The position numbers and the translations under genes are program-made. A stretch of 64,000 bases of DNA from Lutjanus erythropterus (taxonomy: Eukaryota > Chordata > Actinopteri > Lutjaniformes > Lutjanidae). Numbering within the stretch: the first letter of the stretch is position 1; each line of letters starts with the position of its first letter. The notes under the pieces are model-generated. The model was not told the origin of the DNA. It searched no databases and saw only the letters and a program-made list of their open reading frames with translations. This document shows positions 54,400-64,000 of the stretch, piece by piece. Location of the stretch: positions 1,206,024-1,270,023 of the forward strand of contig CM034600.1 of the NCBI GenBank assembly GCA_020091685.1, written 5' to 3'.

Positions 54400-55205
54400 A
54401 AAGGGAATAGATCAGATTTTTTTTCGCAGTGGGGTTGTGTGAGATTCTTACCCATATTCAGTGTATTACCTACAGCAGATGACAGTCGACACGTCCCACC
54501 GCTTAGCAATGTCATCAACCTATTCTGTTGTTTAGGTATGAGGATGTGTTGATAATATAAACCAAAAGGACTCCTGCACACCGTCATAACTTACTGTATA
54601 AAATTTGTGATGTTTTGGTACTAGACTTTCATCAGGCAAAGGTTTTTTTTGCCTATCCTACACACCTGTCTCATCTAATAGATGTTCTTTTATGCTAGTT
54701 AATATAAGACAAAAATCACTCTCTCCAAAAGCCACCAGTGTCTTGACAAGAACAGGAAATGTTCCTCTCAGAACACAGGAGTTGATGATCTACCGCTGCC
54801 TCCATAGTTTAGTTTGTGTTGTAGTGTAACTTTGATAAATCTGAATGAATCCTTTAAAACCCCAAGGTCACACAATAACACAAACAAACCAATCAAAGCA
54901 GCAGCAGATCAACAACTCCAGTGTTCTGAGAGTTCAAAGTTTTTGCCAGAGCAGATTGATTGCTTTGGACAGACTGATATTTTGCTAATACAACAGTGGT
55001 TTTCCATTGGAAAAGTCTGACAACAAGGTAAAGCAGTGAAAATATTTTAATTATAGCATACACTTACACTGCTAGTGATTCTTTTTGGTGTCTAAAACAT
55101 ATTTTGCTGCTGACCCTGTCCACAGCAGTACATTGCTCAGCTTCCTACACCTATGCTCCTGCTGCTTCTCCAAACTGGAGGCACGTCGGCCTCCACCTAC
55201 TGCTG
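54400..55205. repeat. Copy of the 29.2-kb foldback family
   Basis: Left part has 'gtattacctacagcagatga' and 'cagtcgacacgtccc'; right part has 'attttgctgctgaccctgtc' and 'ttctccaaactggaggcacg', matching both arms of 29164-30052. Confidence 0.55.
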
Positions 55206-55634
55206 AGCCAGTTTCAAAAATCCCCATTTGAATTCATGGTTCGTCTTATCCAAATGACCCTGACTGTCCGTATGTTATCTACCAAGTTGAATGCTGAAGG
55301 CCATCTATGATGTCATAGCAATGCGTAAAGGCCAGTGCAGCTAAATTTACAGTCAGGACTAATCTGCTGACCCAGAATGCATTATCTGTATAAGTATGGA
55401 GCTACAGGCAGCAACCTTCAGCTTGGCTTAGCATTAAGACTGGAAACAGCTCGGCTGGCTTTGTCTCAACTCACAAACTCTTCCTACGAGCACAAATGAG
55501 TGAGTCTGAAAAGATTAAGCAAACAAGATACACACAAATGTGTTGGTAGGTGGATTTTTTTTTTTTTTTTTTTACATTTGGACAGAACCAGGATAACCTT
55601 TCCCAGAATGCAGACCTATTCCCTAAAAAGTACA

Positions 55635-56130
55635 GACCACCCCAAAATCAAAATACATTTCCCCATGTCCTGTTGGGGGAATTTATCTGTCTAGATTGTT
55701 TTGGGGGTTTTTTGGTGCGTTGCAGAGTTTTGGAGATATTGGCTCTAGAGATGTCTGCACTCAGACCAGTATTATGGAGAGATGATCTGATTTTAAAGCC
55801 AGTGTCTCTTCCTAAAAATCATGACCTGGTTACATTAGAGAATTCACAGACCTCGTGGTGACCAGTTTCATATAGGCACTTCCTTCTTTCTGCAGAAGAA
55901 TCTTCTGGAACTACTTTCTTTTCTGCTAGAAAGAACATAATTCCTACATGAAACTGCTCACAACAAGGTCTGTGGATTATCTTAAGCAACCAGGTCATGA
56001 TTTTGGACAGAGACACTGATTTTGAATTTTTCAAATGTATTTTTTGATGCTTTGAACAATGTAGATGGATAAAGAGAACTACAGGCTAGGAGAAAAAATA
56101 TGTATTTTTTATTTTGGGGTGAACTGTCCC
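55635..56130. repeat. TTAA foldback family copy
   Basis: Begins 'agaccaccccaaaatcaaaa' and ends 'ttattttggggtgaactgtc'. Inner pair 'cagacctcgtggtgaccag' and 'ctgctcacaacaaggtctgt'. Confidence 0.65.
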
Positions 56131-57239
56131 AGCAAAATGAGTGAAACTGAACTTTCAGAGAATGGGTGTTCTCTCTCACAGGTAAGACCAGGGCTGTAGT
56201 GGGAAACTAAATTTCTGCAGCAGCTGTCTCATGCCATTATAATGAGGTGTAAACCATTTACTTCAGTTGCCCATATACATGAGATCAGAACCATACAGTG
56301 TATTATTACTGTTGTTTATTTGGTGTTCTGGTGTGAAATACAAATCATTATCATTCCTTCCTGAGTGTGTAGGAGAACTTAAGATGGCTGTGAAACTCAC
56401 AAAAAACACAGGTAGCTGAATGTAGAGCTGGTGTTTGGTTTGTTGGTTCTGGGCTGCTGTCGAAACATGGTGGTTCAACATGGTGGACCCCATGGAAGAG
56501 GAGCTGTATGCTCTGTAGATAAAAAGGGCTCATTCCAAGGTAACAAAAACAGGATTCTAATTTTCAGGTGATGATACACTAATGAAAACTTCCTTATGAA
56601 CAGTCCATTCCACTTGTACTGTATTCTGCCAACACAACTCACTAAATCATACACACTAGGCCTTTAATATCCAGCCAGTATCATTAGAAATGGAGTTCTA
56701 CATGAAAACAAATAGGTAGCCTAGGCCTACGCCCAATGACAGACATCTAATGGTATAATCTCACTGTTCAAGCTTCACACCATTAACTACAGTTGATTGA
56801 TCTTACTGACAAGCAAGCAGCTACTATTTTCTGTCTGAACTGCTATTTATGTATGAAAAGCTGATGATGTCCACACCATTGGGTGTGGATGATGCCTAGC
56901 ACTTGGATATAGTTAGCCTGCTAGGTCACAGAACGGGCTGTCACTTAAGGCAAGAGTGAGAAGAGTGAGAGGTGGGGCAGTGTGCCAGGCAACTCTTAAG
57001 TGAATTGTCATGTAATTCTCAGTGGACAAGCGCGTTGAATTTGACTAAAACCTGAGTAAACGCTCAACTCCCCACTACAGCCCTGGTCAAGACCGACATA
57101 GGTTGGCCCTGATCAGCCCTGCAAAGGAGGAGAAGCACAGCAGTGGGGCTACCTCTTGCTGTGAGGTGGCTGTGGAAACGTGCTTTAGCTGCACTGTGCC
57201 AAACTTTGCTGAGCATAACAACCCAGGCCCATGAAATTT

Positions 57240-58460
57240 TAAAAACTTATACAACACAGGTTCTAAAAAACATTGAGACACTGTAAAACAAATAGAAACA
57301 GAATGCACTGCTTTGCACATTCTTTGGCCTATATTCCACTGAATATAGGCCAAAGACAATATATTCAATGTTCAAACTGATAATCCTTATTGTTTTTGCA
57401 AACAAACTCATTCTGTATTTGATGCCTGCAACAAGTTTCAGGTGTGGTCTGGGGCAATGAAGTTGTGGAATGCACCTCTTCAGAAAATTCCACAGGTAAA
57501 CGGGTTAACTGGTAACAGATAGTATCATGAGTGGGTATTAAAGGGGTGTCCTCAAAAGGCTCAGTCATTCACAAGCAAGTACAGGGTAATGAAAGCTATT
57601 TATCAGCATCATACAGAAATGAGGGCCCGAGCTCATCTGAGATGGACAGACAGAAAGTGGCTAAGTGTGCAGTGGTCTGATGAGTCCTTATTTGAAATTG
57701 TTTTTTGGAAGTCATGGATATTGTGTCCTCCAGACTTAAGAGGAAAAGGACAATCTAGATTGTAAGTAGCACAAGTTCAAAAACCAGCATTTGCAATATT
57801 ATGGGGGTGTATCAGTGCCCATGGCATCATGGGTAACTGTCACATCTGTGAAGGCTCCATTAATGCTGAAAGGTACATACAGGTTTTGGAGCAACATATG
57901 CTGCCATCCAAATGTCTTACTCAGAGACGTCCCTGCTTATTTCAGCGAGATAATGTCAAAACACATTGTACATGTGTTCCAACATCGTGGCTTCATAGTA
58001 AGAGAGTTCAGGTACTAGACTGACCTGCCTGCAGTCCAGACCTGTCTCCTATTAAAAATGTGTGGTGCATTATGAAGCACAAAATACAGAGACCCCGGAC
58101 TGTTGAGCAGCTGAAGTCATATATCAAACAAGAAGGAGAAAGAATGTCACTTTTAAAACTTCAACAATTAGTGTCCTCAGTTCTCAAACAGTGACTGAGT
58201 GTTGGTAAATGACAAGGTGATGTATTACAGTGGTAAACATGATCCTGTCTTTTTTGGAAGATGTTACAGGCATCAAATTCAGAATGTGTATATTTACTAT
58301 ATTAGTTTGAACATTAAATGTCTAGTCTTTGTATTATATTCAATTAAATACAGGTGGAAAACGATTTTAAAATCATTGAATTTTGCTTTTACTTATGTTT
58401 TACACAGTGTACCAACTTTTTTTGAGTGTCAAATGACGAATGTAATTATGTATGATTTGA
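57240..58460 (+). pseudogene. Tc1/mariner transposase relic
   Basis: Plus-strand translation over about 57620-58140 shows Tc1-type DDE transposase text in broken frames: RKWLSVQWSDESLFEIVF, then NAERYIQVLEQHMLPSK and FQRDNVKTH, then CSPDLSPIKNVWCIMKHKI. The last block is the conserved SPDLNPIENLW region. A TGA stands where Trp is expected just before PACSPDL, and other stops and frame changes occur. Termini resemble those of 35636-37258 ('ccaactttttttgag' at the right), so both are one family. Decayed and not functional. Confidence 0.75.
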
Positions 58461-58707
58461 AATAAATGGGCTCAAATGTGGGCAGGATGGTAACTCCCTG
58501 TAGGACCTCTCTTTGTACTTCCATCAATTGAGGTTCTTTGATATGTTATGACAACCTTTACCAGACTTGACCCAATTGTTCAGGAAAAGTAAGACCTTTA
58601 TCGGCAGAGAGCTTGCTGTTTAGAAAGAGAAAAAGAGATGCATTAATATCAAAAGTACAGAACAAGACACAGTAAATATTTATAACTCAAACGTAACGAA
58701 AATATGA

Positions 58708-58713
58708 TTTATT
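58708..58713 (-). terminator. crebzf: Candidate crebzf poly(A) signal
   Basis: TTTATT on the plus strand is AATAAA on the minus strand, about 1.05 kb after the crebzf stop at 59758. It implies a 3' UTR over about 58690-59757. No other AATAAA was seen between the stop and this site on this strand. Confidence 0.45.
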
Positions 58714-59757
58714 TTTTCAACATTTCTCAACGGTCATTTACCTCAAACAATACATATTCAGAGTTATATACACATTTACAGTTTGTTACAATGGTAATTC
58801 CACCACTTAAAGCAGATTGTTTTGGATGTATTTAATTAATACATTCCAATATGTACAAGACATAATTATTGGACTATTAAGCCTGTAGTAGCATTTCTCC
58901 AAGTGATGGAGCAGCTGTAGTCAGCCTCCCTAAAATGGTGCGTGAAATCTACAGCTACAGATGTTGTGGAGTATTTGGTAGAATAGAATTTAACATATAC
59001 CGTTTTTTACCGATACTACCTTTACAAAAATACCAGGCCACGTTGGCAGCTGCTTGTCCAGCCTCTTCCCCTTCCACCAGCAGAATCCACTTTAGCATAA
59101 AGAAAAATAGGTGGCGCTAAATGAAAGTATTCTTTTGAACACTGGTGCTGGTTCACAAAGAGATCAATTCTTACCAAAACAAAGTATGTACAGACTTATC
59201 TTTTTCCATGGATTTTTGCATGGATTTCCATTGGACAACTGATTTAAGATCACTCTTTGTGGACCTTCACCTTCATCTTAACATCTTAACATTCAGGGTA
59301 TTTTGATTTAATTCTTAGTTACAAATTAACTAAATTAAATCATTTGCTATAGAAAACAAATCAAAAGAAATTATAAAAGTTCTCAAAATCCACTAAGTGA
59401 TAACAGGAGCTGTATAAAAAAAGTACTGAGGTTGCTGCTGAAGCCTGTGTAAAACAAACAAACAAAAAAAGGTTTTCTTGTCTGATCCTTACCATGGAGT
59501 CAAGCAGGTTAAGGTGTTCAGAAAGCCACTCATCCCGCATGGTGGATCAACCATTACCTAGAAGAAACTGTCAACAAGGTTTAGCAGTAACGTGTACTCA
59601 ATCCATCATCACACAAAAATACATGCACATTGAACAGTTCTTAGGTAATGTTAACTAACTCAATCTAATTCAGTGTTCATCCACTCATGAAAGTTCAGTA
59701 CTCTGAGCCTTATCAAGTTCAGTCTCAATATCTGAAAACAGAGATAGGTACTTGACC

Positions 59758-60540
59758 CTACATTTTGAGCGATGTGCTTGCGCTCTCTGCACACTTAGTG
59801 CAGAACTCCACCGAGACGTGGTTCTTGTCCACATGCAGACACACGCCACCAGATGTCTCTTTCTCCTCCACTTTCACACGCTTCCTGGGTAATGCGTAGT
59901 CGTGGTCATTTGAGTCGAAGCCCTGGAAAAGCGAGGAAGATAATTTCATCCCATTCACACCGCTCAGTCTGGACAAGAGCTGCGCTAACATGCTCTCATT
60001 GGCCAGCACAGCCCTCAGGTACCTGGTCTCATCTTCCAACTCTTCCACTCTCTTGGTCAGCTGAGAATTTTCCTGTTTGAGGACGTTGTTTTCTGTTGAG
60101 AGGCTGCCAACTTTCTTCTCCAGGCTGTTCACGTATTCTTTCTTCTTCAGGCGATTCAATCTGGCAGCAATGGCATTTTTGTTGATCCCGTGGCTCGTCT
60201 GGTTTGGTCTGTTCTTGATCTTCAAGTCAGATGCCATTCTCTCTGGAGATGAGCCTGTTGAAGCTTCCATCCCAGAATCTTGATCATTGGCATTACATAC
60301 ACCAAAATCACCCAACTCAATATCAAAGAGCTGGGAGGCAGCATCTCTTTCAAGAGTCCATTTTAAGTCTTCAATTCCAAACAGGTCCTCTAGCTCTATT
60401 CCAGCTGTGTCAATATCAGCAGGAAACCCCTCAGTTGGACTTGGAAAATCTTCATCAGCTTCCACCACATCTACCACCTCAACCTCCAGAGGCTGCACCT
60501 CTGTGTGGTTAGTAGTGCGGCTTCTTCTTCTGGTGATCAT
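59758..60540 (-). CDS. crebzf: CREBZF / Zhangfei bZIP transcription factor
   Basis: 260 codons in one exon. CREBZF is a nuclear bZIP cofactor that binds HCF-1 and modulates ATF4, nuclear receptors and the unfolded-protein response. Residues 1-10 are basic (ITRRRSR); 20-80 are acidic (likely activation or repression region); 120-136 are the basic region [17 protein letters not shown], in which Asn sits where most bZIPs have Cys or Ser. Residues 137-190 form a leucine zipper with heptad leucines that ends in LAQLL. DHDY at 212-215 is the HCF-1-binding motif; a basic KRVKVE patch and the conserved end CLHVDK...VSVEFC..C...SLKM follow. The start is the ATG at 60540-60538 with A at -3; an in-frame TAA lies upstream in the 5' UTR exon, so no earlier ATG is possible. 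It is shorter than the human protein (about 354 residues), mainly at the N-terminus. Confidence 0.93.
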   Translation of the reverse strand: MITRRRSRTTNHTEVQPLEVEVVDVVEADEDFPSPTEGFPADIDTAGIELEDLFGIEDLKWTLERDAASQLFDIELGDFGVCNANDQDSGMEASTGSSPERMASDLKIKNRPNQTSHGINKNAIAARLNRLKKKEYVNSLEKKVGSLSTENNVLKQENSQLTKRVEELEDETRYLRAVLANESMLAQLLSRLSGVNGMKLSSSLFQGFDSNDHDYALPRKRVKVEEKETSGGVCLHVDKNHVSVEFCTKCAESASTSLKM

Positions 60541-60599
60541 TGTGGTTTGACAGTGGGACCGCAAGGACGCTGTCCAAAAGATATCTTGCGATTCCTCAC
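60541..60599 (-). other. crebzf: crebzf 5' UTR part of coding exon
   Basis: 59 nt between a good acceptor (pyrimidine-rich, CTGCAG ending at 60600 on the minus strand) and the ATG. The frame is open here but contains no ATG, only TTG/CTG-type codons. Splicing is inferred from the consensus sites. Confidence 0.7.
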
Positions 60600-61677
60600 C
60601 TGCAGAGACAGCAGAAATATATCAGTGTGAAATCCTTCAACAACTGCAAAAAAACAGACTGTCAACATATGAGACCTTGTATAATGTTGTCTGACATTGA
60701 TTGCAGTTAATTAGGTCAACTACTGGATTAATTAATGCTTTAAACTCTAAAAATGTGTCAGACGGATGACTGCTCTAAAACTGTTTTGTCTTCAAACAAT
60801 GTAATAATTATTTATTGTTATAGCACCATTGTTTTTTTTGCCTCAAGGCATCAATAACTGAATTTACCGAAGGCCAGAGTGGCCTTGCCCTACAAATGAC
60901 TTAATGACTTAAAGGCCTGCCATTATGTTGCTTTGTGAATTGTAATCTATGAACTCAGTAACATATTTGCTAACCACAGTTACTTGTTCAAGCATTAAGA
61001 TATATAAGTTGTTTTCAACGCACTAAAGAGTAAATATACAACATTATGCAAAATTCCTTTAAGTGAGTCAATAATTGCTTTAGACTGTGACCGTTGCTCC
61101 CGATATCCTCCATTTTCTTACACAGGAAGAGTGTGCTGGCAGAACGTTCTACCAACGAAAGTAGCTCAGTGCTAAAGTCAGGCCCTGCAGCATCAGCACT
61201 ACGTAGTACTTTATAATGACAGCTCTACAAGTCACTATTTCACACACATACTTAACTATACACAATTCCTGCGACGATGCAATTCCTTGCAGTTACTTAA
61301 TGCATTCCACAAAGAATTACAGGCGTTACTCGTAGCGTTACGCGCCCTAGCATTAGCTTCCTAACAAGGCCTGGATTTCCCCGGCAGCACAATTGCTTCA
61401 GCACACGTTCACCGTTAGCTGGTTATGACTGACCCCACCAAGTCTGGAAGTTCTTGAGCACTGAAGCCAGTTACCATCTATCTACCTACAGTCAACATGT
61501 CTTATGTCTTATCTTATTTACGTGCTTAAGTTTTGGTTTTCGTTAGCTGCAGCTAACGTTAGGCTAGCTCGTACCGTTTAACTGCAGCCATGAGGCGTGT
61601 AGCAACACAATTTCAGAATGACGCAGCATCTTTAAACGGCATTTCGTCGACCCAATTTACAACTTACCGTTCTGTTA
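60600..61677 (-). other. crebzf: crebzf 5' UTR intron
   Basis: Minus-strand donor GTAAGT at 61677-61672 and acceptor CTGCAG at 60600 define a 1,078-bp intron. I see no gene in it. Confidence 0.65.
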
Positions 61678-61850
61678 GTAAAAATAAAAGCAGTTATAAA
61701 GAACTGGAGCTGAGTCCTCGATGAAACGGCGCTGGTTAATGAAAGTTTTTGTGGTACTTTCTCCTCCGCTCAGCCTGAGAACAACAGTGGCGCAACAGCG
61801 ACTAAGGAAGAAATAACCGACGTCAATCAGCAGGACAAAGACACTTCCGG
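61678..61850 (-). other. crebzf: crebzf non-coding first exon (5' end approximate)
   Basis: Minus-strand GC-richer segment ending in AACAGAACG before GTAAGT. When spliced to the coding exon it supplies an in-frame TAA three codons before the junction. The transcription start is estimated from the ETS motif at about 61845-61853 and is uncertain by tens of bases. Confidence 0.55.
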
Positions 61851-61870
61851 AGAAATGTATTCAAAATAAA
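61810..61870 (-). promoter_or_regulatory. crebzf: crebzf core promoter with ETS and CRE-like motifs
   Basis: Minus strand shows CCGGAAGTG, a perfect ETS/GABPA-type motif common at TATA-less housekeeping promoters, and about 25 bp downstream TGACGTCG, one base from the palindromic CRE TGACGTCA. No TATA box is evident. Position relative to the inferred first exon supports a promoter; activity is inferred. Confidence 0.5.
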
Positions 61871-64000
61871 AGTCCCGCTGAGACAACAGCTACATCTTAA
61901 TATTTTGTCCGCACTCTAAAAAATAAATATGGAAAGATTGAGATGTACAAAAATTTAGCTTTATTTTCTGACTATTTTTCTAGCCAAAGTCTATATAAAT
62001 CAATACAAGTTTACAAGCCAAAGACCGCTTTTTACTATTTTTTATGAACATAGAACATAAAACTATTCTTTGTTTTTTTTATTTGCACAAATTTAAAATT
62101 ACAATAAAATACAATCATGAAAGAAAAAAAATAAGTGTGTCAGGAGAAGTGAGGAAGCCACAGGCTTACACAAAGGACCTCCCCTACTTTGTTTATTATT
62201 GTATTATTTATTATTATTTGTAAAGTATGTAAATATGCAATCACAAATTGTGCCTCTATTATTCCTTTTTCTATTCATTTCTTTACTTATTTTAGTTTTT
62301 AGGTTTTAGAAGGGCAACCACAAGTACAAAGGTGAGAGAAATTAGTAAAAATACAACATAAATACATTAAAATTGCACAGTAATATAGCACCTCGGAAAT
62401 GACCACAGGTATCAATACCTGTCTGACACAGTCTCAAAAGCATTATAAGCCTCTTATGTACACATTATAATGTCAGTAGGGTTTTTTTTTCACCATAATG
62501 GTAAGGAATTGAAAAGTTATTGTTTAAAATTTTAATGAAATTTATGATGATAATAATAATGATAATAATGGCAAATATTGAATGGCCTCAGCCTGTAGGA
62601 ATGAAGAGTGTCAGAATATTTTATATCAACAGTCTGTCAATCCAAACTACAATACAGTGAGTCACATTTCAGTGTTTGATCATTTATGTTATATTTAAAT
62701 GCTGTTTTCAGTCTCCTGGTGTGTCTTTTGTGACAGACAGGATGTTGTTGTGTTGCTGCCATCTTTGTCTCACTGCTGAGTTAAAATAAAATAAAATAGT
62801 TATAAATACATTTTATACCCTGTCTTCTATTGGTTCAACATTATATAAGTCTAAATACACAATAACAAAAACATCATGGTCAGAATCTATAGTACAGAGT
62901 TACTTCAAGGCAGCAATTACATCTTAACAGTTTTCCATGAGTTCATTGTCAAATAAAGTACATCAAACAATTAAAAATGTAACTTCACTCCTCTATTTAA
63001 GTGAATCCAAAGAGAATGACAGAAAAATACATTTTCAGATCATTTTTTGTGGAGAGAGATGATGGAGCTGAACCATGTGAGGAAGGCTGCCAACAAGGGA
63101 TTCAACATGACCTCCAGAGTCATGTGACAAATGAAAACACCACTATCGGTCTCCTCAGGGTCCTGCATCGTTTTTAAAGTATTGCACCATAATTATGGAG
63201 GATGGAGGATGTGCTGTGAGTGTAAAAGGCCAAAAATGAGCATGTTACCTGGAGGCAACGCTGTACCATGGAAAGTTAAAAGCAGTATTTGTTACATGAC
63301 TGCTGTGCTGCTTTTTATCATTTTATACAGGTGTTTCTAGTTTTCAGGTCGCTGTGAAAATATGCAGAGGATCTCTCCTGTTAAAAAAGGTATTTTAATC
63401 TGTACTTTTTTATTTAATGTCTTTGGCTGTGTTTCCCTTTAAAGAGATATAAAGAACGAATCAGAAAGGTTAAACATTTTTTTGGTGTGTGCGTTTTTGG
63501 CATTCACTCTAATCATGGATCCATTATACAGTTTGGTAACTATTCTACACACATGCTGCAGTTCAGCACCATAAATCTTGCACTCAAAGAACACAATCTT
63601 CCTTTATTCAAATAAGGCTTTATTGAACATAAGTGCACAAAAAACATGTATTACACAGAACCACCTTGGGCTTACAATAACATCCCTTTTGCCAGAACTG
63701 AAAAGTATTTTCTCCAAAACCCTCTGAAGGGACCAACAACTGTGTTACAGTGATCATTAACTTGCATGACAGGTGTAGGAAAACAAAAACCTCATTGTAA
63801 TCTTAATAAACCTTCATAATGAATGAACTCTGTCCCAATTCTATCTCACACTCCAGCTTTACCATGTAAAGTAAAAGATGTTTTATAGATGTGTTAAATA
63901 TCTGCACTAGTTTTGTCTGAGCTGCATACTGAACATATTGCACACAGCACGCTGCGTGAAGGCTTTTACCAATGTTAGGGCTGCAACTAATAATTATTTT
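61860..64000. other. Region upstream of crebzf, no gene seen
   Basis: AT-rich DNA with homopolymer stretches and ATT-rich runs (62190-62220, 62545-62570). No conserved protein or divergent first exon was recognised. The chance frame at 63131-63340 has no family features. The last ~25 bases are the start of the 'gggctgcaactaat' repeat. Confidence 0.55.

Larger units (their letters stand above)
48641..58690. other. Intergenic region between convergent atp2b3 and crebzf
   Basis: About 10 kb with no supported gene. It is mostly diverged copies of repeat families listed separately (51.25-51.89, 52.48-52.74, 53.46-53.91, 54.40-55.21, 55.63-56.13, 57.24-58.46 kb). 48.65-51.2 kb and 56.15-57.2 kb show nothing identifiable; short open frames there (such as 50000-50185) resemble no family. 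Confidence 0.65.

Noticed and set aside
60541-60564. Extension of crebzf to an upstream TTG-initiated start
   Set aside because: The frame is open but has no ATG before 60540, and an in-frame TAA lies just across the inferred splice junction. The ATG at 60540 has A at -3.

Overview
This 64 kb window is teleost fish nuclear DNA. It holds two vertebrate genes whose proteins can be recognised by eye, split by GT-AG introns and surrounded by AT-rich non-coding DNA. That non-coding DNA is full of foldback (MITE-like) repeats and CA/TG/CT microsatellites typical of percomorph-type fish genomes. The species cannot be named from the sequence alone.

Positions 3.7-44.1 kb (+ strand) carry the 3' two thirds of a plasma-membrane Ca2+-ATPase (PMCA) gene, best matched to ATP2B3 (PMCA3). 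Fourteen constitutive exon segments and one alternative exon join without breaking frame. They run from just before the phosphorylated Asp ([10 protein letters not shown]) through the nucleotide-binding and hinge regions, TM5-TM10, the calmodulin-binding tail and the C-terminal ETSL PDZ ligand. The N-terminal third (TM1-TM4 and actuator domain) lies upstream of the window. The 3' UTR follows, with a proximal AATAAA near 45.5 kb and a distal one near 48.6 kb.

The most informative feature is the alternative exon at 30136-30295 (splice site C). It has candidate donors at 87, 114 and 160 nt, the same architecture known for mammalian PMCA genes (87, 114, 154 nt). Full inclusion shifts the frame so that the first bases of the last exon are read in a second frame, ending in GESIP-stop, which resembles the mammalian PMCA3a ending. 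A CA-rich tract starts about 20 nt after its donor.

Positions 48.8-58.7 kb are intergenic and almost entirely degraded transposon-derived repeats: TTAA-flanked foldback elements, a 'CACTCATTCTTGAGA' inverted-repeat family and a Tc1/mariner relic. Positions 58.7-61.86 kb (- strand) hold crebzf (Zhangfei), a bZIP protein with one coding exon (59758-60540), a 5' UTR intron and a promoter with ETS and CRE-like sites. The gene is convergent with the ATPase gene. Positions 61.9-64.0 kb contain no gene that I can support.

The two genes have no obvious functional link. One extrudes Ca2+ across the plasma membrane; the other is a nuclear transcription cofactor. No CRISPR array, bacterial-type system, tRNA or rRNA was recognised.
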